In this document: piece after piece, positions 6,847 to 16,134 of the stretch
Position numbering within the stretch: the stretch's first letter is position 1
Layout of the letters: each line of letters begins with the position of its first letter
DNA from: a virus
DNA length: 38,842 nucleotides
Strand: one strand, 5' to 3'
IMG/VR virus record: IMGVR_UViG_3300024262_000009
Location: 1 to 38,842 of that record
Notes under the pieces: model-generated
What the model was told of the DNA's origin: nothing
The model's input: the letters and a program-made list of their open reading frames with translations, nothing else
Databases searched by the model: none
Translations under genes and position numbers: made by a program

Positions 6847-8254
6847 GATAAAAGATGCTGAAAACTCCTTGTTTTATTATGGAAAATACATTTTAGGATT
6901 TAATCAGTTTGACGAGAATGTCCATAAAGAATGGGAGTTTTTCTTAAAAGGTGGAAAGAGATTAAAACTTGTTCTGATTCCAAGAGGGTATTTTAAATCA
7001 AGCTTCTTTACAATATCTCACCCACTTCAGGAATTATGTAAAAATAAAAGTAAAAGATTCCTTCTTACAAATGCAGTATTTGATAACGCAAAGGCTTTTT
7101 TAGGCTCAATAAAACAGCAAATTGAAACAAATCCAAAGCTTAAATGGTGGGGTCTTGAACCAGGCGATCCGTGGTCATCGGAAGAACTAACGGTAAAAAG
7201 AGATTCAATTCATAAAGAGCCATCAATCTCTATAGCAGGAATAGGAAGTCAGCTCCCTTCCCAGCATTATGATGAGATTATATGGGATGACCTTGTTAAT
7301 GACAAAAACATTACATCAAAAGAATATATTGATAAAGTTATAAATTGGTGGAAAAACTCACTTAACCTGCTTGATCCTGGAGGACTTGGGATCATCGTAG
7401 GCACACTCTGGCATTATCGGGATTTGTATCAATATGTCATTAAAAATTTAGCTGAACATTTTGATATCATAATAAAGAAAGCAACAGCAGACAATGGAAG
7501 TATTTACTTTGAGTCAAGGTTTCCGAAAGAAGAGCTTGAAAGACTTAAGAAGCTTTTAGGCCCATATATATACAACTTGCAGTACCAGAATGAACTTACT
7601 GATCCCGAAGACGCAATAATTAAACAGGATTGGATTTTAAAGTACAAGGAGCTTCCAAAACCAGTAAGAATGTTTATGACAATTGATCCTGCACTTTCAG
7701 AGGACCCTACAGCAGATTACAGCGTCATTATGATTTGTGCAGTAGATGCAGAGAATAATCTTTATGCAGTTGATTATGTTCGGGAGCATTTAGACCCGAA
7801 AGCCTTAATTGATAAGATTTTTGAGAAGGCAGCTGAGCATAAGCCGGTTAAGATTGGAATTGAAACTATAGCATTTCAAAGAGTTTTAAAGTTCTGGCTT
7901 GAAGATGAGATGAGGTCACGCTCAAAGTTTCTTCCTATTGAAGAACTTAAGACATCAGATAGGGCTAAACCTGATAGAATCCTTGCCTTACAGCCAAGAT
8001 TCAGTGCAAAGACTATTTTTATTAAAGGTTGGATGGCTGACTTAGAAGATGAACTAATAAGGTTTAGATATCCAGTATCAAATCAACTGCATGACGACTT
8101 AATAGATGCTCTTGCTTACCAGTTAGAGATTATATACAAGCCGAATGTGTACGAGAAGAAGGAGTTAATTTATATGTCTCCTGCCTGGTATGAGGATAAG
8201 TTTGGTAACAAACCGGAAGAATCTAATATTGCAAACCCGAATGTTTATAAATAA
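6788..8254 (+). CDS. terL: Terminase large subunit
   Basis: A packaging motor ATPase plus headful/end nuclease. The ATPase domain shows a Walker A variant PRGYFKSS (65-72) and Walker B YDEIIWDD (161-168). The RNase H-like nuclease domain begins at TIDPALSEDPTADYS (298-312), continues with IGIETIAF (about 359) and ends with HDDLIDALAY (about 440), giving the expected acidic residues. Length 488 fits the family. ATG 6788 lies within the small terminase gene; GAGGAG is 14 bases upstream, so expression is probably by coupling. Confidence 0.95.
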   Translation: MKSLTEQQHQGIEEILAEREIKDAENSLFYYGKYILGFNQFDENVHKEWEFFLKGGKRLKLVLIPRGYFKSSFFTISHPLQELCKNKSKRFLLTNAVFDNAKAFLGSIKQQIETNPKLKWWGLEPGDPWSSEELTVKRDSIHKEPSISIAGIGSQLPSQHYDEIIWDDLVNDKNITSKEYIDKVINWWKNSLNLLDPGGLGIIVGTLWHYRDLYQYVIKNLAEHFDIIIKKATADNGSIYFESRFPKEELERLKKLLGPYIYNLQYQNELTDPEDAIIKQDWILKYKELPKPVRMFMTIDPALSEDPTADYSVIMICAVDAENNLYAVDYVREHLDPKALIDKIFEKAAEHKPVKIGIETIAFQRVLKFWLEDEMRSRSKFLPIEELKTSDRAKPDRILALQPRFSAKTIFIKGWMADLEDELIRFRYPVSNQLHDDLIDALAYQLEIIYKPNVYEKKELIYMSPAWYEDKFGNKPEESNIANPNVYK

Positions 8255-8269
8255 GAATAGAGGACTTAA

Positions 8270-8377
8270 ATGAAGAAAAAACAAGAACCAATTTATGACT
8301 TAATGGAAAATCCTTATTCACCTGATTACAGTACATGGATTAAAGAAGCTAAGGAAAGGAAACCAGAGTCTAAATGA
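8270..8377 (+). CDS. Hypothetical protein, 35 aa
   Basis: ATG after GAGGACTTAA, stop overlapping the next start (ATGA). Short, charged, with NPYSPDYSTW in the middle. Tight packing between terminase and the zinc-ribbon gene supports it. Confidence 0.55.
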   Translation: MKKKQEPIYDLMENPYSPDYSTWIKEAKERKPESK

Positions 8378-8595
8378 TATTTGAATATAAGTGTTCATTT
8401 TGTGAAAAAATATTTGATGATAATTCTGGTAAACCCATGATCAACTGTCCTACGTGTGGAGCACCAGCAACAAGACAGTTTCATGCCTGCACAAACATAT
8501 ATATTCCATCTTATTTCCACACGTCAAAAAGCGATATATTCAGTGATACTGAATGGCAGGACTTAAAGAAAAATCCAGATATTGAGAGGGCTTAA
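8374..8595 (+). CDS. FmdB-type zinc-ribbon protein, 73 aa
   Basis: Begins MIFEYKCSFC and continues with CPTCGAPATRQF, two Cys-x2-Cys knuckles in the FmdB regulatory-protein/zinc-ribbon arrangement (FEYxCxxC...CPxCG). Such short proteins are common in phage packaging clusters, with no proven role. The portal start lies within two bases of its stop. Confidence 0.75.
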   Translation: MIFEYKCSFCEKIFDDNSGKPMINCPTCGAPATRQFHACTNIYIPSYFHTSKSDIFSDTEWQDLKKNPDIERA

Positions 8596-8596
8596 A

Positions 8597-10228
8597 TTGG
8601 AAAAATCAAAAGCATTAAAAACAAGACTCACGTGCGCAATCAACTACCAGAAAATAAGAATGACTGAAGCTGATGATTATATAGATTTTCTTAAAGGCAA
8701 GCAGTACACAAAAAAGCCTAAAAAAGATGAGGCAACATTTAACATATGTCACACTACTGTACAGGCTATCTTAAACTCAATTATAAGAGGAAAACCATTT
8801 ATCTATGTTGAGCCTGCAAGTAGTGAAGCGGTAGAGCCTGCGTCTTTGGTAGAAAAAGTTATTAACCAGTACTGGAAAAAACTAAAAGTTAAGTATCAGC
8901 TTGAACTTTCTGTAATTGATTATGCTGCCTTAGGACTTGGTGTTAGTTATGTAGACTGGGATTTTAGATTAAATGATAAGGGGGAGATTATATCGGATGA
9001 CCCGTTTGTTTTGCATATTCCATATTCAGACTTCCTGATTGACCCTGAGGCAACAGTTGAAGAAATATACGAAGCTAAGTATATGATAAGAAAATACTAC
9101 AAGCCCACTAAAGAATTAAAAGCAGACCCCAGATACAAACATACTAAGAATATAACAGGGGATAAGAAACTTAAAGAAGATATCACTAAAGAAAAAACCG
9201 ACGATATCCAGCGTACTACGTTGTATCAGATGTGGATTCCAGAAGACCAGTCAAGTTATGTTATGAGAGAGGGTTCTGATGATATCCTGCGGGAAGTAGA
9301 AAATAAGTTTGGCCGTGAGTATCCGTTTGTTTTGTTACAGAATTATAAAATGCCCGGAGAGTTGTTTCCATACGGTGAGGTTAAAATACTCTACGAACCA
9401 CAAAAGATACTAAACAGAATATTTTCACTGGTCCTTACTCATGCAAGGCGTGTTTCAACAAGGCAGTATGCGATAAATGACCTGATAAAGATTGAGGAAG
9501 CAAGGAAACTAAAGAACGCAGAAGATGGAGAAATACTTAAAATTGAAGGCAATGCAAAATCAAGCGATGCGATATCTCCGATTATGGACGCTCCGCTCTC
9601 TGTAGATGTTTATAAGGCTTACGAACTTATAAATGCTGCTGTGGTTCAGCTTACCTCAATATCAGAATACAGGCGCTCTACTATGCCAAAACAACAGAGG
9701 AAGGCAACCGAAGCAGTATATATTGAGCAGGGAACAGAGTTGAGTACAAATTCAAAAGCAGAAGATGTGGCCGAACACTGCGAGGAAATAGCGCAGAAAT
9801 TATTTACCTTGCTTACCAATGAGAACAATATAGCCAGTCAAGAAATCACTTACAAAGATGAGAAGACCGGACAGTGGATGAGTACGGCATATAACGGCTC
9901 TTCATTCCCTGGTAAATACTCATTCAGATGGGAATCAGGAGTAGAAGCGCCCATAAATCAGTCAACAAGATATCAAAAAGCACTCGCACTGCTAAATACT
10001 ATCTCAACTGTTATGAGAGCAAATCCGCAACTGATGGCCTCTATCAACTGGACAGAACTACTGCGTTCAACTCTGGCCGACTCTGATACGAAAAATGCGG
10101 AAAAGATTTTAACACCAGAAGTACAACCAGGAATGCAGCCAGGAATGGAAGGGGCGATGCAAGGTGGACAACCAGGGATGGCAGGACAGATAATACCACC
10201 AGAAGGAACTTCGGAAGGAGGATATTAA
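8597..10228 (+). CDS. Portal protein
   Basis: A 543-residue protein directly after the terminase, in the portal place. It opens with a helical region, then NICHTTVQAILNSIIRG and an alpha/beta core (LGLGVSYVDWDF, IPYSDFLIDPEA), typical of portals of podovirus-like phages that make the DNA channel and motor docking site. The end is Gly/Pro/Met/Gln-rich and disordered. TTG 8597, with GAGAGGG six bases upstream, is chosen over TTG 8582, which would overlap the previous gene and lacks a site. The stop overlaps the next start (TAATG). Confidence 0.85.
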   Translation: MEKSKALKTRLTCAINYQKIRMTEADDYIDFLKGKQYTKKPKKDEATFNICHTTVQAILNSIIRGKPFIYVEPASSEAVEPASLVEKVINQYWKKLKVKYQLELSVIDYAALGLGVSYVDWDFRLNDKGEIISDDPFVLHIPYSDFLIDPEATVEEIYEAKYMIRKYYKPTKELKADPRYKHTKNITGDKKLKEDITKEKTDDIQRTTLYQMWIPEDQSSYVMREGSDDILREVENKFGREYPFVLLQNYKMPGELFPYGEVKILYEPQKILNRIFSLVLTHARRVSTRQYAINDLIKIEEARKLKNAEDGEILKIEGNAKSSDAISPIMDAPLSVDVYKAYELINAAVVQLTSISEYRRSTMPKQQRKATEAVYIEQGTELSTNSKAEDVAEHCEEIAQKLFTLLTNENNIASQEITYKDEKTGQWMSTAYNGSSFPGKYSFRWESGVEAPINQSTRYQKALALLNTISTVMRANPQLMASINWTELLRSTLADSDTKNAEKILTPEVQPGMQPGMEGAMQGGQPGMAGQIIPPEGTSEGGY

Positions 10229-10386
10229 TGCCATATAAATCAGAAGCTCAGCGTAGATTCATGCATGCCCGACATCCTAAAATAGCAAAAAGATGGGATG
10301 AAGAATATCCAGTTAAAAAGAAATTACCTGAGCATGTTAAGAACAAAAAAGCTTGGGATAAGTACAGGAAAAAGAAGAAGAAATAA
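10228..10386 (+). CDS. Small basic phage protein, 52 aa
   Basis: Begins MPYKSEAQRRFMHARHPKIA and ends in a Lys run. This short opening (KSEAQRRFMHA..P.IAKRW) recurs in small proteins of many phage structural operons, often near portal or head genes, with unknown role. AAGGAGG lies at the end of the portal gene with suitable spacing, and translation is coupled. Confidence 0.75.
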   Translation: MPYKSEAQRRFMHARHPKIAKRWDEEYPVKKKLPEHVKNKKAWDKYRKKKKK

Positions 10387-10444
10387 CAGGTAGTAGAACT
10401 ATCTTTTATTATATTATAAATAAAATTAACCCAGGAGGTTAAAA

Positions 10445-11188
10445 ATGCCACCAGTAGACGAGTTAGATACTCAACTAAAAGATGAATTAGCTGCAAAAGC
10501 AGCAGAAAAAGAAACAACAGAGAAGGCAGGTCAGGAACCTGTACCGGAAATAAAACCGGAAGAGGGAACAAAAGAAGTAAAAGCCCAGGAGGCTAAAACA
10601 TTTGACGAAAAATACGTCAAATCACTACGAGCAGAAAATGCAAGATATAGAAGACAGGTGCGGGATACCGAGTCTTCAATACCAGGCATAGTCCAAAATG
10701 AAGTTCAAAGATTGCTCAACTCGCAAGGACAGGGAAGTCCTCAGGCAGGACAACCACCACAACCAGCACAATCAGGAGAGTTTTATGATCCAAGAGTAGA
10801 TGACATCATTCTCAGTAACAAACTAAATGAAGTTAAGGCTGATCCTTATTTCAGTGAACTATTCAACGAGACTGATGAAGAAGGCAGGACCTTCGAAGAA
10901 AAACTACTTGAGGAAGCTGTTGCCAGGTCATGGCCAATATCAGAGCTTGATGCACTGATATTTAAAATGGAGAGAGAAAAACTTCTTGGTAGAGATCGAC
11001 AGAAAGCAGTTGATGAAACTTATAAAAGCATATCCGCTAAGACTGTCTCTTCAGCAGACCGCAGCGTTTCTTCAGGTAAGGGCGTTGAGGAAGGCGAGAT
11101 TAAAAATGTGGACGATGCAGTTAAGGCAGCAATGAAAGAACACGGAGTTACAAATTTATCAGAACTCAGGCAGTTCGCTAAAGAATAG
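10445..11188 (+). CDS. Putative scaffolding protein
   Basis: Perfect CCAGGAGGT site. A 247-residue Glu/Lys/Ala/Gln-rich protein without hydrophobic core in its first 120 residues (helical, then a Gln/Pro/Gly linker at about 95-112), with a helical acidic end. Composition and position between portal and capsid gene are those of capsid scaffolds, which guide shell assembly and then leave. No sequence family is visible, so the call is from composition and context. Confidence 0.75.
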   Translation: MPPVDELDTQLKDELAAKAAEKETTEKAGQEPVPEIKPEEGTKEVKAQEAKTFDEKYVKSLRAENARYRRQVRDTESSIPGIVQNEVQRLLNSQGQGSPQAGQPPQPAQSGEFYDPRVDDIILSNKLNEVKADPYFSELFNETDEEGRTFEEKLLEEAVARSWPISELDALIFKMEREKLLGRDRQKAVDETYKSISAKTVSSADRSVSSGKGVEEGEIKNVDDAVKAAMKEHGVTNLSELRQFAKE

Positions 11189-11246
11189 CAAGATAAAATC
11201 CTCCGTAACGTAAAAACTAAATTAAGAAAATAATAGGAGGATTATT

Positions 11247-12170
11247 ATGACACCATCATATTCAGACATAACCGCCACTACTCTAAAATTCTATGAGAAA
11301 AAACTTTATGACAATATCTTCAAGGCATATCCATTGCTTGAGAGATTATTGTATAAAGGTCAGATAAAGCTTTTTGAAAGTGGCGAAAAGATATTCATAC
11401 CAATTGAATATGCGGAAAATTCAACGGTAAATTGGATATCTAAAAACGGAACAATTTCAACCGACCCACAGACTATAATCACAGCGGTAGAGGATTCATG
11501 GAGAATATTACCAGGTACAGTTCTTTTTAATGACCTGGATAATGTTCTTAACCGTGGAGAGGCTCAGATAGTTGACCTGATGAAGTCAAAGGTTAAAAAC
11601 CTTGAAAAGTCCATGAAAAAGAAACTGGCTGAAAGTATTCATACAGCACAGACAGGAGAGGCAATGAACGGTCTACCTGACATCGTTTCTCTGACCACAA
11701 CACTGCATGGATTAGCAGTTGATGATTTTGCGGGGTGGAAATCAGGCTATGCTGACAATACGGCTGAACCACTTTCTCAAATTGATATGGAAACAGCCTA
11801 CTATACGCTTTCTGATGGTGATGACAAGGTTGACCTGATTGACGCAAGCCAAACTCTTTACGAGAAATACCTTTCAACTGTCACTCCACAACTCAGGTTT
11901 TCTGATTCCAGAACTGTAGATGCATCATTTGATAATATCAAATTTCATCAGGCAATAATGGTATTAGATAAACAATGCGATTCAGATAGGATGTACTTTC
12001 TTAATACAGACTACATTTATCTGGCCGGAGTTAAGGACAGACAATTCCATGCATTTCCAGCAGTTAATGCAGCAAATCAGCTAAACGATGTAGTTAAAGT
12101 GGTATGGTACGGTAACCTGATGACTTCAAACAGAAGAATGCAGGGTATGCTTGACGGCAGGACTGTATAA
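11247..12170 (+). CDS. Major capsid protein
   Basis: Strong AATAGGAGG site. A 307-residue protein after the scaffold, with the mixed helix/strand layout of HK97-fold phage coat proteins: a helical N-terminal part (TTLKFYEKKLYDNIFKAYPL), a strand-rich region with IFIPIEYAENS, and a C-terminal VVWYGNLMTSNRRMQGML. The TxxFYxxKLxDNI start is seen in related podovirus-like and siphovirus-like coat proteins. No large N-terminal delta domain is apparent, consistent with a separate scaffold. Confidence 0.85.
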   Translation: MTPSYSDITATTLKFYEKKLYDNIFKAYPLLERLLYKGQIKLFESGEKIFIPIEYAENSTVNWISKNGTISTDPQTIITAVEDSWRILPGTVLFNDLDNVLNRGEAQIVDLMKSKVKNLEKSMKKKLAESIHTAQTGEAMNGLPDIVSLTTTLHGLAVDDFAGWKSGYADNTAEPLSQIDMETAYYTLSDGDDKVDLIDASQTLYEKYLSTVTPQLRFSDSRTVDASFDNIKFHQAIMVLDKQCDSDRMYFLNTDYIYLAGVKDRQFHAFPAVNAANQLNDVVKVVWYGNLMTSNRRMQGMLDGRTV

Positions 12171-12237
12171 GCATAACAATTTAAAAACTTGAGGGGATAG
12201 GTACGAGTACCTGTCTCCTCTGATTTAGGAGGGTAAA

Positions 12238-12726
12238 ATGGCAGAATACGGAATTAAACAAACATTTCCAGATAAGGTAACAGATTCATCGACTACACAG
12301 AAAAATGGACTTGGAGTTATACGGTTTGAAGGAGCTAAGGAGTATAGGTATGTACAGGTTGTTGATAAGGCTCTAACCAAAGGTGACTCTGTATGTCCCG
12401 CTTCAACAGCTGAAGGAATAGTTACCGCTGACCGTGCAAGTGGAAGTCAACTTGCATTTCAGGTAAGAGGTGTAGCAATAGGGGCTATCGCTTCTGGTTC
12501 TTATGGTTGGATACAGATTAAAGGTAATTGTGAAGTACAATGCGATGGCGGAGTAGCTGCTGCTGATGGACTTATTCCTCACGCTACAGCAGACGGTCAC
12601 GCTGATACGGTTGTTGCAGCTTCAAACGCAGCAGGTACTGAATATCAGGTATTTGGCTTTGCAATGAACACTGATTCTACTTCGGCAGATGGCGCTACAG
12701 CTACAGCACAGATAAATTGTCCATAA
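12238..12726 (+). CDS. Putative capsid decoration/cement protein
   Basis: Site GGAGGGTAAA. A 162-residue, Ala/Gly/Thr-rich beta protein without helices after the first 15 residues. Short alternating strands such as GYGWIQIKGNCEVQC and EYQVFGFAMN fit the DUF2190-type head decoration proteins that follow coat genes. It may strengthen the shell or be surface-exposed; the glycosyltransferase gene starts right after it. Confidence 0.65.
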   Translation: MAEYGIKQTFPDKVTDSSTTQKNGLGVIRFEGAKEYRYVQVVDKALTKGDSVCPASTAEGIVTADRASGSQLAFQVRGVAIGAIASGSYGWIQIKGNCEVQCDGGVAAADGLIPHATADGHADTVVAASNAAGTEYQVFGFAMNTDSTSADGATATAQINCP

Positions 12727-12741
12727 GAGTAAGGATTTAAC

Positions 12742-14061
12742 TTGATAGATATTTGTACAGTCACTTATAACAATCTTAACTGGTTGCGTATATTTATTGA
12801 TTACCTGTTTGCTAATACTAAGGATTTTAAACTTTATGTTAGCGATAGCGGGTCAACAGATAAGACGCCAGAATATCTATTGAAGTTAAAAGAGAAATAT
12901 CCTGAAGTAGTTACATTCAGGCATACTAAAGAAAATCACGGATGGACAAAAGGAATTAATTGGGGGATTGTTCAAGGCAGTTCCCCATATGTCCTGATTG
13001 CCAACTGCGACATGATACTGCCTGAAAACTGGTTTGAGAAAATGTCGGCACATCTTAAGGACGATGTGGGAATAGTGGGTCCGGTATCCGATGTTGTTGG
13101 AGGACGTCAGGACTTTAATTACAGTTACGGGCAATATGAGGATGAGGTTGACCTACTTATAGGATTTTGTGTCCTTACTAAAAGGAAAGTACTGGATAAA
13201 GTCGGACTACTTGATGAGCATTATTTCTATGGGCATGATGATTATGACTTCTCTATCCGTATGAGAAAAGCAGGCTATAAGCTTATTATTGCAAGGGACA
13301 CGTTTGTAAAACACTTTTGCTACAACAGTATAAGCCAGATATTGATCCAGAATCCTAAACTCAGAAAAGACGGTAAGGACTACACCATCAAAAAACATGG
13401 GCAGGGAGAATACACCAAGATATTGAAAGTAAAACCGTCAGTCGTTGTGGGGATACCTTTCTATGGGGACAATGATAACGAGTTTACAAGTTCGCTATTG
13501 TCTATGAGGCAGCCCGGAGGAGCAGGGGCGGTGGTATTTGCAAAGACATCCAGAGTTTTAATTACCATTGCAAGAAATTTACTGGCAAAGGCAGCTATTG
13601 ACTATGACAGCCAGTTTTTGCTTTTTATCGATAGTGATATGGTTTTCGGAAGAGAATCACTTATGAGGTTACTAATGCGAGCGTGCGACAGAAATATCTC
13701 TATTATAGGAGGGCTTGCATATAAAAGACAGAAACCTTTTGAGCCGTGTATTCTGCGCAGGATAGGCAGGAAGTGGAAATACTGCACAGTAACCGATCCT
13801 CCTGGAGTGTACGAAATCGATGGAATAGGGATGGCTTTTACTCTTATCAGGACTTCGGTATTTGATGATTTAAAGAAACCGTACTTTTATCCGAGTCGGG
13901 ATGGACAACGAGAAGATTTGAATTTCTGTCTTGATGCAAAAAAGGCGGGACATAGGATATTTGTTGACACTACCGTTCAAGTAGGACATTTAAGTGAACG
14001 GACAGTAATTGACCATTATTTTAAAAACAATCAATTAAAAGAATTAAAAGGAGAGGATTAA
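12742..14061 (+). CDS. Two-domain GT-A (family 2-like) glycosyltransferase
   Basis: TTG start behind AAGGATT. Two tandem nucleotide-sugar transferase domains. Domain 1 (1 to about 190) opens with DICTVTYNNLNWL, has DSGSTDKTPEYL (35-46) and the metal-binding NCDM (88-91), then GHDDYDFSIRMRKAGY. Domain 2 (about 225-430) has FIDSDM (about 297) and REDLNFCLDAKKAGH. GT2 enzymes move sugar from a nucleotide-sugar donor. Its place inside the head/tail operon suggests it decorates a virion protein or a surface glycan, not DNA. The next gene but two is also transferase-like. Confidence 0.85.
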   Translation: MIDICTVTYNNLNWLRIFIDYLFANTKDFKLYVSDSGSTDKTPEYLLKLKEKYPEVVTFRHTKENHGWTKGINWGIVQGSSPYVLIANCDMILPENWFEKMSAHLKDDVGIVGPVSDVVGGRQDFNYSYGQYEDEVDLLIGFCVLTKRKVLDKVGLLDEHYFYGHDDYDFSIRMRKAGYKLIIARDTFVKHFCYNSISQILIQNPKLRKDGKDYTIKKHGQGEYTKILKVKPSVVVGIPFYGDNDNEFTSSLLSMRQPGGAGAVVFAKTSRVLITIARNLLAKAAIDYDSQFLLFIDSDMVFGRESLMRLLMRACDRNISIIGGLAYKRQKPFEPCILRRIGRKWKYCTVTDPPGVYEIDGIGMAFTLIRTSVFDDLKKPYFYPSRDGQREDLNFCLDAKKAGHRIFVDTTVQVGHLSERTVIDHYFKNNQLKELKGED

Positions 14062-14062
14062 A

Positions 14063-14320
14063 ATGGCAGCAGATGGGACATATACAGTTAAAAAGACCAG
14101 CGTATTTGGTGATTTAAGAGTTGTTATGGGGACATACACAAACGTAAGTGGAAGTACAGGCGGAGCAATTGTAACAGGACTGAATGAAGTATTTTACTTC
14201 AACTCAAGTTGTGGAACATCACAAGCCGCAACTGTAAATTTAGTTACAATTTCAGGCGGTACGGTAACTATGACTTGTGTTAGCGACGAAGATGGTCAAT
14301 GGATAGCGATAGGAGTGTAA
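14063..14320 (+). CDS. Small beta-rich structural protein, 85 aa
   Basis: GGAGAGG site overlapping the transferase end. Ala/Gly/Thr/Ser-rich, all-strand sequence (MAADGTYTVKKTSVFGD...), with alternating hydrophobic residues. Similar short proteins in late operons are head or tail decoration components. It and the next gene look like a pair. Confidence 0.55.
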   Translation: MAADGTYTVKKTSVFGDLRVVMGTYTNVSGSTGGAIVTGLNEVFYFNSSCGTSQAATVNLVTISGGTVTMTCVSDEDGQWIAIGV

Positions 14321-14321
14321 A

Positions 14322-14603
14322 ATGATTAATGCACAAGGAAAATCAAAAGTAATAAGTGAATCCGCTGCAATAAATGCAAAAGCTGGGCGTATACTTGGAG
14401 TATCAATCAAAGCTGGAACTGACAGTGCTTCTGTAAAACTTTTAGACGGTGGAGCATCTGGAACACAGAAAACAGCAACACTGATAGCAACAGGAACTTC
14501 ATCTGCTCATTGGACATTCCCAAATGGTATCCAGTGTACAACCAGTATTTATGCAACCGTAACAGGTACAACTCCAGAGGTTGCAGTAGAATTTGAGGAC
14601 TAA
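14322..14603 (+). CDS. Small beta-rich structural protein, 93 aa
   Basis: Starts one base after the previous stop. Ala/Gly/Thr/Ser-rich strands (ILGVSIKAGTDSASVKLLDG, TTSIYATVTGTTPEVAVEF). Likely a virion surface or decoration component. The function is not shown. Confidence 0.55.
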   Translation: MINAQGKSKVISESAAINAKAGRILGVSIKAGTDSASVKLLDGGASGTQKTATLIATGTSSAHWTFPNGIQCTTSIYATVTGTTPEVAVEFED

Positions 14604-14608
14604 TAAAT

Positions 14609-15154
14609 ATGTTTAAAACAGGACTGGAAGATTTAAAAGATAAACATAGAGGAGAAACTTGTTATATGGTGGGTAAAGGTCTAAGTCTAAAAAATATCAA
14701 AAAAGAATATTTTGGGGAAGGTGTGGTAATAACTTTGAACTCTGCAATAGTCCAAATAGAGAAATTGGAACTTCCCAACCAGATATACGCTATGATGAAG
14801 GATGGAGGTGTCCCAGATTTCAGACCACGGGAAGCCACGCTTCTTGTTTCTCTTCATGAAAGCAATAACGTTCTTGAAGACTATTCACCTCGTTATGTTT
14901 TTGATGCTATAACACTTACCCATACCGGATATGGATACAAAGAATTTTCCGCTAATTGTGCATTAAAGGTGGCTCAACTTATGGGATGCAATAAAATTAA
15001 ACTACTTTGTTTTGATGCTTGCACCATAGGTATTATTAAGAGTATCAACGAAAAAAATGAAGTCTATGAGAATTGGAGATATACCGAACAATGCAAGAGG
15101 ATGTATGAACTAATTGATAAAGAAAAGATGGATGTAGAGTGGATAAAATCATAG
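14609..15154 (+). CDS. MptE/DUF115-like (sialyltransferase-fold) protein
   Basis: The N-terminal GETCYMVGKGLSLKNIK (15-31) is the nucleotide-binding loop of the DUF115/MptE-like and sialyltransferase-type Rossmann fold (G-x-GxSL). The following VVITLNSAIV and QIYAMMKDGG and the later IKLLCFDAC match this fold. Such genes travel with glycosyltransferases. With the GT2 gene it makes a two-gene sugar-modification unit embedded among capsid and tail genes. Target is unknown. Confidence 0.65.
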   Translation: MFKTGLEDLKDKHRGETCYMVGKGLSLKNIKKEYFGEGVVITLNSAIVQIEKLELPNQIYAMMKDGGVPDFRPREATLLVSLHESNNVLEDYSPRYVFDAITLTHTGYGYKEFSANCALKVAQLMGCNKIKLLCFDACTIGIIKSINEKNEVYENWRYTEQCKRMYELIDKEKMDVEWIKS

Positions 15155-15226
15155 CAACAATTAACAGAAGAGATATAAAAAAAATTAAAGATTTTAAAAC
15201 GTAAAAATTGGCTAAAGGAATAAATT

Positions 15227-16123
15227 ATGGCTTATGATACTTACGTAAATATTAAATCGGCAGTACTGGAAAAAATTGGCATAACTGATACCGATGTGGA
15301 GACTGTAGTCAAGCAGGCTTTAAATGACGTCCTGCAGGAAATATGCCAGGCTCATAACTTCTCTTGGCTTTATGGGGACAGCTCTTTTATTACGGTAAAA
15401 CCATATACGGTTGGCACGGTTAAGGTTGAGGAAGGCTCTGAAACTGTAACAGGTACTGATACGGTATGGATAGCAGGAATGGTTGGAAGAAAATTTTACT
15501 GTGGAAACGCAACCTATGAGATTTCAGCAGTAACAACTACTCCTTCAATGACGCTAACACTTTCAACTGCTTACACTGGCGATGATGACGATTCGGCAAC
15601 CTATAAGATTTATCAGGACGAATACTCTCTGGCAGCCGATGTTGAGGACGTCCTTGCGGTAAGGCAAGAAAATTATCCGCAAAAGTTGGCAAAAAGAGGA
15701 ATTGAAGAAATGGACAGGTACTGGCCACAACGTAATTCCTTCGGCTATCCTTCCATGTATTCAATAGTAGGATACGACTCAACAGATTATATCAAAATTG
15801 CTGTCTATCCAATTCCAAATCAGGCAAGAAATATCTACTACCGTTACAAAAAAAGGGTAACAGAGATGTCTGCTGACGAATCTACTCCCATAGTTCCGCT
15901 TCGTTACAGGTGGGTACTCGCTAAAGGCGCACTTTATATTGTAGCAAAATATTTAGATATGCCGGATATTGGCAAAGACTTTGAAAGAGAGTACAGGACT
16001 GGCATAGCTCAACTTATTAAAGCAGATGAAAAGAGGGATGAGCGGCTCGTGAAGGGGCAAGGACTTGATAATGATAATCAGGGGAACTTTATTGGTAGTA
16101 ATTATCCATTATCACCACTTTAG
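15227..16123 (+). CDS. Head-tail adaptor / tail connector protein
   Basis: Site AAAGGAATAA. A 298-residue protein with a helical start (YVNIKSAVLEKIGITDTDVETVVKQALNDVLQEI), a beta insertion (60-130), and an end with RYRWVLAKGALYIVAKYL and FEREYRTGIAQLIKADEK. The layout (helical bundle start, helix-rich finish) is that of podovirus gp4/gp11-like adaptors, which bridge portal and tail. The 805-residue tail gene downstream supports this. Confidence 0.7.
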   Translation: MAYDTYVNIKSAVLEKIGITDTDVETVVKQALNDVLQEICQAHNFSWLYGDSSFITVKPYTVGTVKVEEGSETVTGTDTVWIAGMVGRKFYCGNATYEISAVTTTPSMTLTLSTAYTGDDDDSATYKIYQDEYSLAADVEDVLAVRQENYPQKLAKRGIEEMDRYWPQRNSFGYPSMYSIVGYDSTDYIKIAVYPIPNQARNIYYRYKKRVTEMSADESTPIVPLRYRWVLAKGALYIVAKYLDMPDIGKDFEREYRTGIAQLIKADEKRDERLVKGQGLDNDNQGNFIGSNYPLSPL

Positions 16124-16134
16124 AAAGAGGTATT

